Numbered from the stretch's first letter, positions 48,161 to 56,708 are shown. The stretch is 56,708 nucleotides of DNA from CAG-390 sp045543615 (GCA_045543615.1 JAZPXL010000025.1:1-56708); one strand, 5' to 3'. Notes: a model not told the origin generated them from the sequence alone. Numbers and translations: made by a program.

Positions 48161-48188
48161 AAACGACGGCTCTGCCGTCGTTTTTTCG
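48161..48188 (+). terminator. terminator of the degenerate acylation pair
   Basis: Stem AAACGACGGC / GCCGTCGTTT with a TCT loop (48161-48183), then TTTTTC. Confidence 0.93.
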
Positions 48189-48198
48189 TTTGCCCCTA

Positions 48199-48227
48199 TT
48201 GACAACTTGCTGTATTTGTGTTATCAT
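48199..48227 (+). promoter_or_regulatory. promoter of the LexA-controlled gene
   Basis: TTGACA (48199-48204), 17-bp spacer, TATCAT (48222-48227). The LexA box starts seven bases after the -10 box, over the start site. Confidence 0.85.
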
Positions 48228-48233
48228 ATAATA

Positions 48234-48245
48234 GAACATTTGTTC
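48234..48245 (+). promoter_or_regulatory. LexA (SOS) box
   Basis: GAACATTTGTTC is a perfect GAAC-N4-GTTC palindrome, the Firmicutes LexA/DinR consensus, placed at the expected transcription start of the 143-residue gene. SOS induction is predicted. Confidence 0.85.
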
Positions 48246-48269
48246 TGTTTTGATAATGGAGGTGAGGAT

Positions 48270-48701
48270 ATGAAGAGGGACTTTGAACGTGAGAGGATAA
48301 TCGGGATGTTTTACAAATATGCACGGCTGGGACTTGCTGACGAGAAAAACGCTTTGTCGGTGATGCTGAGGATTTATGGAAGCACAAGCCGTGGCACGAC
48401 TCTTGATATGCTTGCCGTGTTTGACACGCTGAGGCTTTTACGCTATCTTGGCAAGGGTGATGTTGAGCGAGCCGTCAGGCGTGTGTATTTTGATTGCGCA
48501 CGCCACCCCTCCACCTTAAACGACATTACCTATGCAATACGCCGTCTCTCGTTTGAGATAAATGCTGACGAGAGGACTATTTACCGTCATCTTGCTGAGG
48601 CAAGGGGAATGTGGCTTAGGGTTCGTGCAGAGCTTGAGGGCTCATCTCTACCATCTCGCCGTACTATCTCTATATGCACCGAGATGAGCGAGAGAGGATA
48701 A
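48270..48701 (+). CDS. SOS-regulated hypothetical helical protein
   Basis: A 143-residue, basic, all-helical soluble protein with no recognised family. ATG at 48270 (MKRDFERERIIGMFYKYARLG) follows GGAGGTGAGG. The C-terminal segment INADERTIYRHLAEARGMWLRVRAEL looks like a helix-turn-helix of the kind found in phage ArpU/RinA-type activators or sigma region 4. The middle (LDMLAVFDTLRLLRYLGKGDVERAVRRVYFD) is helical. Its promoter is covered by a perfect LexA box, so it should be made after DNA damage. It stands alone between the terminator at 48161 and the promoter of the helicase operon at 48732, just upstream of that probable defence operon. Confidence 0.65.
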   Translation: MKRDFERERIIGMFYKYARLGLADEKNALSVMLRIYGSTSRGTTLDMLAVFDTLRLLRYLGKGDVERAVRRVYFDCARHPSTLNDITYAIRRLSFEINADERTIYRHLAEARGMWLRVRAELEGSSLPSRRTISICTEMSERG

Positions 48702-48731
48702 GAAAAACTTTTGCAAAGTGCGTTTTTTGTA

Positions 48732-48760
48732 TTGAATATGGATTTGCGGTATGTTATAAT
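48732..48760 (+). promoter_or_regulatory. promoter of the helicase-kinase operon
   Basis: TTGAAT (48732-48737), 17-bp spacer and a perfect TATAAT (48755-48760), 59 bases before the ATG at 48820. Confidence 0.75.
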
Positions 48761-48819
48761 TAATATATATTCTTTAATTTTTATGTCATTTATATAGATT
48801 GACGGAAACGGAGTTTGAT

Positions 48820-51800
48820 ATGAACGAACAAACTTTGAATAATTGGGCTGAACATCTGCTTGATACAGGCAAACGAAACAACCTTGTAAATTTCAGAAGT
48901 ACAAAGCTCTCCTCCCTTGAGGTTCTCTCGCCATCCTTTGGTGAGCTGTTCCGTAAGGCACTTCACGGGTGTGTGCTTGAGGTATTCGATCCCAAGTCAG
49001 ATGAGGACGAAGAGGAAGCTTTGGCAGTGGAGGACGGCGAGGAAAGACCCAAGCTTCTCTCCAAATTTGAGTATGCAACAGCTTTTGAAAAGAAGCTGAA
49101 AAAGAGCAATATTCTCCTCTACAATCCCGAAAACAAGCCACTTCGTGCGCTCAAAAACCTGAACAAAAAGGCACGCCTCGCTATTGAGGAAACAGGTGTA
49201 AACATCCTCTATCTTGCATTTGGCTTTATAAATTGGACGGAGAAGCGTGACCGTGATACTGTTATGCTCGCTCCCCTGCTTCTCGTTCCCGTTTCCATCG
49301 AAAACAAGAGTGCGCTTGAGCCGTTCCGTCTTCGCATCATTGAGGACGGTATGCTGCTCAACCCAACATTCTCCTTCAAGCTCCAGAATGAATACGGACT
49401 TACTCTGCCCGAATTCAACGAGGACGAGGAAATTGAGGATTATCTTGATAGCGTAGGTGAGCTTGTTGCAAAGCTCGATTGGTGCGTAACAAACGAGGTA
49501 CGTCTCGGGATTTTCTCGTTCCAAAAGATAAATATGTACCGGGATATTAATGACAACCGTGACATTATCCTGGCAAATCCCAATGTTTGCGCAATTCTCG
49601 GTGACACCACGGCGCAGATTAACAACACTCCCTCCGTCCCCGTTTCTACGGATACAGAGCTTCACAGCGTTGTTGATGCCGACTCAAGTCAGGGTGAGGC
49701 GATCCTGCTTGCAAAGAGTGGTCGCTCCTTTGTGCTCCAAGGCCCTCCCGGTACGGGCAAGAGCCAGACCATAACAAATATTATCGCAGAATTTCTTGCA
49801 GACGGCAAAAGCGTTCTCTTCGTCTCCGAAAAGCTTGCAGCACTTAATGTTGTTTACGAAAAGCTCCGACGTGCAGGTCTTGAGGAATTCTGTCTTGAGC
49901 TTCACAGCCACAAGGCAAACAAAAAGCAATTTATCGAGGAGCTTTGTCGCACGCTCAAGGCACAGAGAAGCGTTCTCTCCGACAAGGCACACACCGAGCT
50001 TGAAACCAAGAAAAAGACCGAAGCCAGTCTCCGTGGATACTTCGAGGAGCTTCACGCCGTCCGTCCGACAATAAATCTCTCGCTATACCAGATGTACGGT
50101 GCATACTCCTCCTGCCGTGACGCGCAGAGCCTTGACTTCGTCATTCCCGACATCAGATCCAAGGGCGAAGATCACCTGCGTCTTGCTACATCGGCTCTTG
50201 AAAAATATGTCAGCTTCGTTCCCACCATTGGTAAGGACTATCGCAAGAGCGTTTGGTACGGTTTTACATCGTACGATATTACTTACGAGGAGCTTATTCA
50301 ATTCAAATCGGATATTCAGGCAACAGCACGCCTTGCCTCTACGCTCATCGGTATAGGAAAGAGCATTGGCAAGAACTCAGGCATCCTCTTCTCCACATTC
50401 GCTGAGGCTGACAATTATTATCGTTATTTCAGCCTTGTTGAAAACGGTAAATATATCACACCTGCTCTGCTTATGCCAAGCCGTGCTTACGAGGCACGCA
50501 GAACTGCCGAAAAGATGCGTCCTCTTGCCGCTGAAATAATCAAGATCCGTAGTGGCATTGAAGCGTCATACAGAGCAGGCATATACAAGCTTGATGCTCG
50601 CTCGCTTCAAAGAAAGCTTCGTGACAGATGGGCAAATTCCATTCACCGTATGTTCGACAGCGAATACAATGATCTCATTGACAAGCTGAGAGACAGCTCA
50701 AAGGGTGATGGCAAGATCACGTACGAAATCGCAGTTGAGGCTATGGAGAGACTTGCTCTCTATCAGCTGAAGCTTGCACAGTTCTCCGATATCGCATCAT
50801 CTGTTGAGCTTATGTTCGGTAGTGGATACGCAGGCGTTGATACGGATTTTGACGCCCTCATCGGCGAGCTTAGCGAGGTGCTCTCCATCTCCTCATCGGG
50901 CATTGACACCGAAAGACTTACATCAATTTATCTTGATGCATTCTTTGATGACCAGAGCAGTCTTTCATCAATTTCCTCGGCATTCGAGGATGCGTTCTCA
51001 AAGGCAAACTCTGCTCACACTCGTGTAGTTACTCATTTCAACAAGGACGAATGCGACCTTGGAGCTATGACGCTCTCAGAGCTTGAGGAAAAATGCCGCA
51101 TTTGCGCAGAGCATTTCGATGAGATAGACAATTTCAGAGGCTTTGCTGCGCTAAAGGGCGAGCTTGCAGAGCTTGGACTTGACGTATTTGTTGACCTCGC
51201 AATTGAAAATGATATAGATTACAAAACTCTTCCATCTGTATATAAGAAGATATTCTTTATGCAATGGATAGACTACACAGTTCACGAAAGTCGCACGATC
51301 TCCTCACTCACAAGAATACCTCACGATGACGCTGTCGAGTGCTTCAGGGAAAAGGACGTCCTCAATTTTGAGATAAACAAGGCTCTCATCCGTTCCCTCG
51401 TTTCTTCAAAACGTCCCGACCTTGACAATGTAAGCACAGATATGTCGATTCTGCTCCGTGAGGGTGAGAAGAAGCGCAAGCAGAAGGGTATTCGCCAGCT
51501 CATAGGCGAGATAGGAGATCTCGTCCTTACGCTCAAGCCCTGCTTCCTTATGTCTCCTTTGAGCGTCAGCACTTTCCTCTCAGGCACAACTGAATTTGAT
51601 GTTGTAATCTTCGACGAGGCATCACAGATATTCCCCGAGGATGCCATCGGCGCCATCTTCAGAGGTTCACAGGTCATTATTGCGGGCGACAGCAAACAGC
51701 TCCCTCCCACAAACTTCTTTGCATCAACGACCAACAACCACGACGGAGACTACGATATTTCCGAGGACGATGAGAACGCGGATGAGATCATTTCCGACTC

Positions 51801-53508
51801 TGTTTTGGAGGAGTCCGCCTCTGTTCTGCCAAACAGAATGCTCTCCTGGCATTACCGCAGTAAGCACGAGGGACTTATCGCCTTCTCCAACCGCGAAATA
51901 TACAAAAACAGTCTTATCACCTTCCCCAACACCGCAAACGACGTACCCGATATGGGCGTTGAATACGTGTACGTTGAAGACGGAAGATACGACCGCGGAG
52001 GCAGAAAGAACAACGTCAGAGAAGCGGAGGAGTGCGTACGACTGGTATTCGAGCATATCGACACTCACCCCGACCGCTCTCTCGGAATAATCGCATTCAG
52101 CGAAAGCCAGCAGTCGACCATCGAAAACGCCATCATCGACTACCGCGAGAGAAATCCCTCCTACGAATGGTTCTTCGACGAATCGCGGGACGAACCGTTT
52201 TTTGTAAAAAATCTTGAAAACGTTCAGGGTGATGAGCGTGATACCATTATCTTCAGCATCTGCTACGGAAAAGACAAAAACGATACTATGTATATGAACT
52301 TCGGTCCCGTCGGACACAACGGAGGCGAACGCAGATTGAACGTTGCAATAACCAGAGCAAAATGCAACGTAAAACTTGTCGGCTCCATTATGCCCTCCGA
52401 TATCGACATAAAAAGGGCAAGTTCAGAGGGAGCGCGTATGCTCCGCGCTTACATCGAATATGCCATAAGAGGAACTGCCGCGCTAAAGCCCATAGAGGAA
52501 AACGAAGAATCGGGAGCGGAAGACATATTCTGCAATATGATCGCCGATGTCATCGAGTCTCACGGATACAAAATTGAACGCCGTGTCGGATGCTCCGACT
52601 ACAAAATAGACATCGCCGTACTGAACCCCGAGAGAAACGGAGAATATATCGCAGGCATCGAGTGTGACGGACTGTCCTACGTCCGCGCAAAGACTGCCCG
52701 CGACAGAGACCACTTGAGACGGAGCGTTCTCAAGAAAATGGGCTGGAATATGTACCGCGTATGGTCCACCGAATGGAGCCGCGATCCCTCGCGGGAGGAA
52801 CAGGCTTTGCTCGATTTTATCAGGTCCGCCTGCGAGGGCAGAACCCCCGACAGAGCTTCACTTTCATACGACAACACGGAGACAGAGACCGTATCGAAGG
52901 AAACTATAGCCGCAGAAGCCGCAGAATCTTCCGAAAATTTCTCTGCAGGTAACCCCTACGGCTTTGACTATTACAAGGAAGCCGATTGGAGAGCCGCCCC
53001 CCGCCGTAACACCAATAACCCTCTTGCCAGAACCGCCGATATCATTCTTCATATCGTGGGGGAAGAACAGCCCATCCATATCGAAATGCTGTACAAACGT
53101 ATGGGACCCGCATTTGCTGAAGGAAGGGCAACGGAATCGGTAAGAACGGCTATCGACAGAGCGCTGAACGAAAGGCTGAAAGACCGCGTATCATTGGACG
53201 GCGAACACTTTCTCCGTTTGCTTCCTCTGACTCCGCCCTCTCCGCGTATTCCAAAAGAGTACGAAACTCCCCGCCCCTTTGAATATATCCACACCGAAGA
53301 GGTCGCATCTGCGATGGCCGCTGTCATTAACAACTCTTTCGGTATAACCGAGGATGAGCTGGCAAGTGAATGTGCCCGCTTGTTCGGCTACGAACGCAAA
53401 GGTCCGAAGATAAAAGCAAAGACCGATGCCGCAATAAAATACTTGTCAGATAACGGAATTATACGAATTATAGACGGAAAGATACAATACACAGGAGGTA
53501 AAAAATGA
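48820..53508 (+). CDS. DUF4011 - SF1 helicase - Vsr/PD-(D/E)XK nuclease - DUF3320 protein (Hhe-like)
   Basis: A 1562-residue helicase-nuclease. ATG at 48820 follows GGAG; a TTG seven codons earlier lacks a site. The N-terminal DUF4011 region opens LNNWAEHLLDTGKRNNLVNFR (residues ~5-25). The SF1 helicase has Walker A QGPPGTGKSQTITNII (~307), VIFDEASQIFPEDAIGAI (~930), IIAGDSKQLPPTNFF, SWHYRSKHEGLIAFSN (~1012), NVQGDERDTIIFS (~1134) and RRLNVAITRAK (~1172). The C-terminal nuclease has SDYKIDIAVL and AGIECDGLSY (D...E-x-D, ~1262-1285) with RDHLRRSVLKKMGWNMYRVWSTEW, typical of Vsr/DUF559-type folds. DUF3320 (IHIEMLYKRMGPAFAEGRATESVRTAI) is near 1410-1445. This architecture is catalogued as an anti-phage candidate. 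Its stop overlaps the kinase start by four bases. Codon use seems to change near 51.8 kb. Confidence 0.9.
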   Translation: MNEQTLNNWAEHLLDTGKRNNLVNFRSTKLSSLEVLSPSFGELFRKALHGCVLEVFDPKSDEDEEEALAVEDGEERPKLLSKFEYATAFEKKLKKSNILLYNPENKPLRALKNLNKKARLAIEETGVNILYLAFGFINWTEKRDRDTVMLAPLLLVPVSIENKSALEPFRLRIIEDGMLLNPTFSFKLQNEYGLTLPEFNEDEEIEDYLDSVGELVAKLDWCVTNEVRLGIFSFQKINMYRDINDNRDIILANPNVCAILGDTTAQINNTPSVPVSTDTELHSVVDADSSQGEAILLAKSGRSFVLQGPPGTGKSQTITNIIAEFLADGKSVLFVSEKLAALNVVYEKLRRAGLEEFCLELHSHKANKKQFIEELCRTLKAQRSVLSDKAHTELETKKKTEASLRGYFEELHAVRPTINLSLYQMYGAYSSCRDAQSLDFVIPDIRSKGEDHLRLATSALEKYVSFVPTIGKDYRKSVWYGFTSYDITYEELIQFKSDIQATARLASTLIGIGKSIGKNSGILFSTFAEADNYYRYFSLVENGKYITPALLMPSRAYEARRTAEKMRPLAAEIIKIRSGIEASYRAGIYKLDARSLQRKLRDRWANSIHRMFDSEYNDLIDKLRDSSKGDGKITYEIAVEAMERLALYQLKLAQFSDIASSVELMFGSGYAGVDTDFDALIGELSEVLSISSSGIDTERLTSIYLDAFFDDQSSLSSISSAFEDAFSKANSAHTRVVTHFNKDECDLGAMTLSELEEKCRICAEHFDEIDNFRGFAALKGELAELGLDVFVDLAIENDIDYKTLPSVYKKIFFMQWIDYTVHESRTISSLTRIPHDDAVECFREKDVLNFEINKALIRSLVSSKRPDLDNVSTDMSILLREGEKKRKQKGIRQLIGEIGDLVLTLKPCFLMSPLSVSTFLSGTTEFDVVIFDEASQIFPEDAIGAIFRGSQVIIAGDSKQLPPTNFFASTTNNHDGDYDISEDDENADEIISDSVLEESASVLPNRMLSWHYRSKHEGLIAFSNREIYKNSLITFPNTANDVPDMGVEYVYVEDGRYDRGGRKNNVREAEECVRLVFEHIDTHPDRSLGIIAFSESQQSTIENAIIDYRERNPSYEWFFDESRDEPFFVKNLENVQGDERDTIIFSICYGKDKNDTMYMNFGPVGHNGGERRLNVAITRAKCNVKLVGSIMPSDIDIKRASSEGARMLRAYIEYAIRGTAALKPIEENEESGAEDIFCNMIADVIESHGYKIERRVGCSDYKIDIAVLNPERNGEYIAGIECDGLSYVRAKTARDRDHLRRSVLKKMGWNMYRVWSTEWSRDPSREEQALLDFIRSACEGRTPDRASLSYDNTETETVSKETIAAEAAESSENFSAGNPYGFDYYKEADWRAAPRRNTNNPLARTADIILHIVGEEQPIHIEMLYKRMGPAFAEGRATESVRTAIDRALNERLKDRVSLDGEHFLRLLPLTPPSPRIPKEYETPRPFEYIHTEEVASAMAAVINNSFGITEDELASECARLFGYERKGPKIKAKTDAAIKYLSDNGIIRIIDGKIQYTGGKK

Positions 53509-55313
53509 GCGATACAACAAGAGGCGATCACTATGTCGGCGTAAAGCTTGTCCCCCCCGAGGCGCCGATACCGCCCGTTATGATCCCTCCCCGCATTGAC
53601 CCGCCGAGCACCGAGATAAATACCGATCTGTTGATCCCCGATACGGTAATAAATACTGACTTGATCAGCTCCGAAACGGAGATAAATCCCGACCTTACGG
53701 GCAGATCGGATGAGTCCTTTTACGAAAACAACATATCCCCCATAACAGAAGGTACGGTCATCGGAGAAAAATACGAGATCATACGTCCATTGAGCCTGTC
53801 GACGGGAGAAGCGGATATTTACGTCTGCACCTTTGAGGGCAAGGAGTACGCGGCAAAGATATACCGCCAAAAAAGAGCGGCGAAGCCTGCAGTTACCGCA
53901 ATCTTAAAAACTATCAACTCGCCCTACGTCGCCCCCCTTTTCGAGGTGGGAACCTACAACGGTATGCACTTCGAGATACTGCCCTACTATAAAAACGGCA
54001 GTCTTCAGGGAAAACGCTTTACACTTCAAGAACTGAAAGAAAACATCATCCCCTGCATAAACGAAGCTCTCAAGATACTGCACGATAACGATATGATCCA
54101 CAAAGACCTGAAGCCCTCAAACATTATGCTTGCGGATGACGGCAAAAGCGTTGCGATCATCGACTTCGGTACAAGCTCGGTAACCGAGCAGGGCAACACC
54201 GTTCTTGTTACAAAAACGGGTATGACCCCCGAATATTCTGCCCCCGAGACCTTCAGAAATCTTTTTCTGAAGGAGGCGGATTACTATTCCCTCGGCATTA
54301 CCCTATACGAGCTGTTTTGCGGTTATACTCCCTACCAAAACAAAAGCAAGGAGGAGATCGCGCAGTTTACTGCCGTACAACGTCTCCCCTTCCCCGCCGA
54401 TATGCCGACAGAGCTGAAGGAGCTTATCTCCGCCGTCACCTATTTCGATATCACCAACCGAAACAATAAGAAAAACCCCAACCGCAGATGGACTTATGAC
54501 GAAGTAAATAACTGGCTCAAAGGCAAAAAACAGGTCATTCCCGGTGAAGGAAGCGGTCTTTTCCCGCAAAAAACTATCCCCGAATACCCATTTATGGGAC
54601 GCTCCTACAAGGATATACCTACCCTTGTCACCGCCCTTGCAACCAACTGGAACGAGGGTAAAAAGCAGTTATACCGCGGTCTGCTTTCGGCATTTTTCAA
54701 AAACTTTGACCCGGAGACCGCGGGACACTGTATGGATGCGGAGGCAGAAGCTAACACCCGCGCGGGAGAAGACGATATCATATTTTGGAAACTGCTTTAT
54801 AAGCTGTATCCCGAGCTGAACGGCTTCTATTGGATGGGCGGTATTTACGAATCACTCCCCGCCCTCGGCAGAGATATTCTTGAAAGACTGTGGAAAAACG
54901 ATAAGTCAAAATATTCATACTGGGACGGTATACTGGGTAAAAAACTGCTCTCCGAGCACCTCGCAGCAGTTAACTCTAAAAATGGCGGTCTTATATCCGC
55001 CGTTTCCGCCCTTGAAGCCGCACATGCCTTGGAAAGCAGAAGCAAACGGGACAGATTAATGAACTATTACACCCTTGCTTATCTTCTTTCGGGGCAAATA
55101 CTTCTTGCCATCGGCGAAAAGCGATTAAAAAACGTAAGCGAGCTTGCGGCTCATATGAAAGGACTTCTCGATTCTTCCTACGAAGAATTTGAGGATTTCT
55201 GCCACTCGCTGATAAGCTATGACGATGAGCTGGACGTTCAGCTTGAAGCTTGGCTTATCGCCCTCGGAAAAAGAAACGAACTGGAAACCTGGCGCGGTAC
55301 CTTAAACAACTGA
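53505..55313 (+). CDS. Ser/Thr protein kinase with N-terminal INTDL repeats and helical C-terminus
   Basis: A 602-residue kinase translated from an ATGA overlap with the helicase gene. Residues 1-~80 are a Pro-rich tail (APIPPVMIPPRIDPP) and three repeats, TEINTDL, TVINTDL and TEINPDL. The Hanks-type kinase domain (~85-330) has EYAAKIY (VAIK Lys), MIHKDLKPSNIML (catalytic loop, HKD in place of HRD), AIIDFGTSS (Mg-binding DFG) and TPEYSAPE, so the active site is complete although the Gly-rich loop is weak (LSLSTGEADIYV). The ~270-residue C-terminal part is helical (LYRGLLSAFFKNFDPETAG ... LKNVSELAAHMKGLLDSS), without membrane segments or PASTA repeats. The coupling suggests that it controls the helicase-nuclease or its targets. 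Confidence 0.88.
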   Translation: MSDTTRGDHYVGVKLVPPEAPIPPVMIPPRIDPPSTEINTDLLIPDTVINTDLISSETEINPDLTGRSDESFYENNISPITEGTVIGEKYEIIRPLSLSTGEADIYVCTFEGKEYAAKIYRQKRAAKPAVTAILKTINSPYVAPLFEVGTYNGMHFEILPYYKNGSLQGKRFTLQELKENIIPCINEALKILHDNDMIHKDLKPSNIMLADDGKSVAIIDFGTSSVTEQGNTVLVTKTGMTPEYSAPETFRNLFLKEADYYSLGITLYELFCGYTPYQNKSKEEIAQFTAVQRLPFPADMPTELKELISAVTYFDITNRNNKKNPNRRWTYDEVNNWLKGKKQVIPGEGSGLFPQKTIPEYPFMGRSYKDIPTLVTALATNWNEGKKQLYRGLLSAFFKNFDPETAGHCMDAEAEANTRAGEDDIIFWKLLYKLYPELNGFYWMGGIYESLPALGRDILERLWKNDKSKYSYWDGILGKKLLSEHLAAVNSKNGGLISAVSALEAAHALESRSKRDRLMNYYTLAYLLSGQILLAIGEKRLKNVSELAAHMKGLLDSSYEEFEDFCHSLISYDDELDVQLEAWLIALGKRNELETWRGTLNN

Positions 55314-55333
55314 TTTATACGGAGGAATACTAA

Positions 55334-56632
55334 ATGAGCGGACCTAAATCCTCGAGATATACGCTTACACCCGAACAGAGACGGATATTAGCCGAGCAAA
55401 GAAAGCTTGAAAGAAGAAAAGCCGTTGCAAAAGAAAAAATAAAACTGAAAAACAAAAAGCTGCTTCAAATCGGAGGCTCTTTCGACACCGAAAAAAAGGT
55501 ATCGGAAGAATTATTGAAGCGGACGGGCAGTGACGGAGGATTTTCAAAAAAGCTTGCAGAGCTTGACAAATTGGTTGCCGCTGCCGATAATATCATAAAA
55601 AACACACCGAAGGATGATGCCGACTCTCTTGAGAAAACGGCAAAAACAATATCGGAATATGCTGAAAAGGCAGAAAAACTTTCAAAAGAATTATCAGCTT
55701 GCGCCGCCGAAAACGACTCCGCCCTTCAAAAAAAGCTGGGCGAAGCTATAGATAAAGGCTTTGCTTCCTCCTTTACAGAGGAGAAGCAGTTTTCTCACTT
55801 CGACACAGCCCTCGAAAAAGGCAAAAGCGCGCTGGCGGAAAAAATATTGAAGACCCTTAACAGCTCTCCCCTCTCCCCGCAGCTCAATAAAGAACTTCAA
55901 AAAGCACTGGACGGTCTCAACACCGTTCACACCGAGGAATATTTAAAAAACTATTCCGCATTGACCGTGTCGCCTCTGCTCAAGCGTTGCAAAGCTTATG
56001 CCGATGAATACGAAAGCTGCCGCGAAGAATTTGAAGCATTGTATACCGAGTATACGGCTGTCTGCGGTCTGTACCGTTACAAGGCGCAGACCTTCTCCTG
56101 CACGTCGGAATCCGTAAAGCTTCTCAAGGAGGAGATACGCCGTATCAAGGAAAGCGTAGCCGAAAACGATGAGCAGGCATACATAAGCGATTGTATTGAA
56201 GAAGTTATGGAAGAAATGGGATACAACGTTCTCGGCACGCGGGAGGTCACCAAGAAAAACGGCAAACGGTTCCGCAACGAGCTTTATACCTACGAGGAAG
56301 GAACAGCATTAAACGTTACCTATTCATCAGACGGAAAGATAGTTATGGAGCTGGGCGGAACTGACGATACCGACCGTCTGCCCGATGCGGAAGAAACAGC
56401 TCTGTTATGCGGTTCTATGACCCGTTTCTGCAGTGACTTCAAGGAAATAGAAAAACGACTGCTTGCAAAAGGGGTCATTCTTGCGGAAAGGCTGTCAATG
56501 CTGCCGCCGACCGAAGAATACGCGCAGATAATCAACACCTCCGATTACGATATGACAGGCAGAACGGATAAGCTACAGACACAGAAAAAGCGCAAAAAAA
56601 CATCAAAACGAAAAGCTATGAGAAAGGAATAA
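55334..56632 (+). CDS. coiled-coil protein with MSGPKSSRYTLT N-terminus
   Basis: A 432-residue cytosolic protein 20 bases after the kinase, with GGAGGA as ribosome-binding site. The N-terminus MSGPKSSRYTLTPEQRRILAEQRKLERRKAVAKEKI is a short Ser/Thr-rich tag leading into a basic coiled coil. Long charged helices follow to ~residue 300, with heptad-like patterns and few cysteines. A C-terminal mixed region (EEVMEEMGYNVLGTREVTKKNGKRFRNELYTYEEGTALNVTYSSDGKIVMELGG) suggests a small beta domain, and the end is Lys/Arg-rich (KLQTQKKRKKTSKRKAMRKE). Similar openings occur in proteins encoded beside kinase, phosphatase and vWA genes. No function is recognised; it may be a kinase substrate or adaptor. 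Confidence 0.75.
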   Translation: MSGPKSSRYTLTPEQRRILAEQRKLERRKAVAKEKIKLKNKKLLQIGGSFDTEKKVSEELLKRTGSDGGFSKKLAELDKLVAAADNIIKNTPKDDADSLEKTAKTISEYAEKAEKLSKELSACAAENDSALQKKLGEAIDKGFASSFTEEKQFSHFDTALEKGKSALAEKILKTLNSSPLSPQLNKELQKALDGLNTVHTEEYLKNYSALTVSPLLKRCKAYADEYESCREEFEALYTEYTAVCGLYRYKAQTFSCTSESVKLLKEEIRRIKESVAENDEQAYISDCIEEVMEEMGYNVLGTREVTKKNGKRFRNELYTYEEGTALNVTYSSDGKIVMELGGTDDTDRLPDAEETALLCGSMTRFCSDFKEIEKRLLAKGVILAERLSMLPPTEEYAQIINTSDYDMTGRTDKLQTQKKRKKTSKRKAMRKE

Positions 56633-56635
56633 CAA

Positions 56636-56708
56636 ATGGCGAAATACAAGATATGTCCCGACTGTAAGACCAAAAACGCCCCCGCGCTTTTTGAGTGTAC
56701 GGCTTGCG
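56636..56708 (+). CDS. zinc-ribbon protein, N-terminus only (cut by window edge)
   Basis: Only the first 24 codons are visible: MAKYKICPDCKTKNAPALFECTAC. The CxxC...CxxC spacing is a zinc ribbon. The start is three bases after the previous stop with AAAGGAA as ribosome-binding site, so it belongs to the helicase-kinase operon. Openings of this type often precede FHA domains in kinase/phosphatase operons, but that part lies outside the window. Confidence 0.75.
   Translation, partial: MAKYKICPDCKTKNAPALFECTAC

Overview
The window looks like a chromosomal segment of an uncultured or little-studied anaerobic, spore-lineage Firmicute (class Clostridia, probably Oscillospirales/Ruminococcaceae-like). 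The evidence is a CIRCE-controlled groESL, a cotJABC spore-coat operon, a T-box leader, a DUF4364 regulator, a FeoAB iron system with a DtxR-type repressor, a Bacillus/Clostridia-type LexA box and SigA-type promoters with 16-17 bp spacers. The genus is not identified; this is an inference from gene content.

Layout. 1-2.1 kb: groEL/groES with CIRCE. 2.1-3.5 kb: AGCS amino-acid symporter. 3.5-11 kb (minus): an operon-like run from homoserine dehydrogenase through a GT4 glycosyltransferase into a surface O-acylation set (MBOAT, two SGNH/leucine-rich-repeat proteins, a small membrane protein). 11-14.3 kb: DUF4364, cotJABC, zinc-ribbon protein, sigma factor. 14.5-20.8 kb (minus): a second O-acylation operon (DHHW protein, MBOAT, DUF4358 and two tandem GDSL lipoproteins) plus one more SGNH esterase. 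20.9-24.3 kb: DtxR regulator divergent from feoA-feoB-Cys-rich protein, with three near-identical palindromic operators. 24.3-29.1 kb: T-box leader (specifier reads best as AUU, isoleucine) ahead of an acyl-CoA ligase and a three-gene ABC importer.

29.18-41.90 kb is a complete integrated mobile element. It sits exactly in the tetraloop of the bidirectional terminator that once separated the ABC operon from cytidine deaminase: the two halves of a 15-bp stem flank the element, and its own ends are 18-bp imperfect inverted repeats. It carries, leftward, XRE regulator, duplicated-domain protein, a 1605-residue exonuclease-RecQ-UvrD fusion and a DUF6809 protein. Rightward it carries a PrimPol/SF3 helicase, a lone HK97 capsid protein, a TnpW-like protein and a large serine recombinase. 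A degenerate ~62-bp repeat array lies between the two arms.

41.9-48.7 kb: cytidine deaminase, ParE-like topoisomerase, a Crh-like HPr homologue without the phospho-histidine, then a third MBOAT and its DHHW-type partner, both of which have lost their catalytic residues, then a gene with a perfect LexA box. 48.8 kb to the end: a probable defence operon, DUF4011-SF1 helicase-Vsr-like nuclease-DUF3320 protein overlapping a Ser/Thr kinase, followed by a coiled-coil protein and the start of a zinc-ribbon protein cut by the window edge.

No CRISPR array, rRNA, convincing canonical tRNA or insertion sequence was seen.
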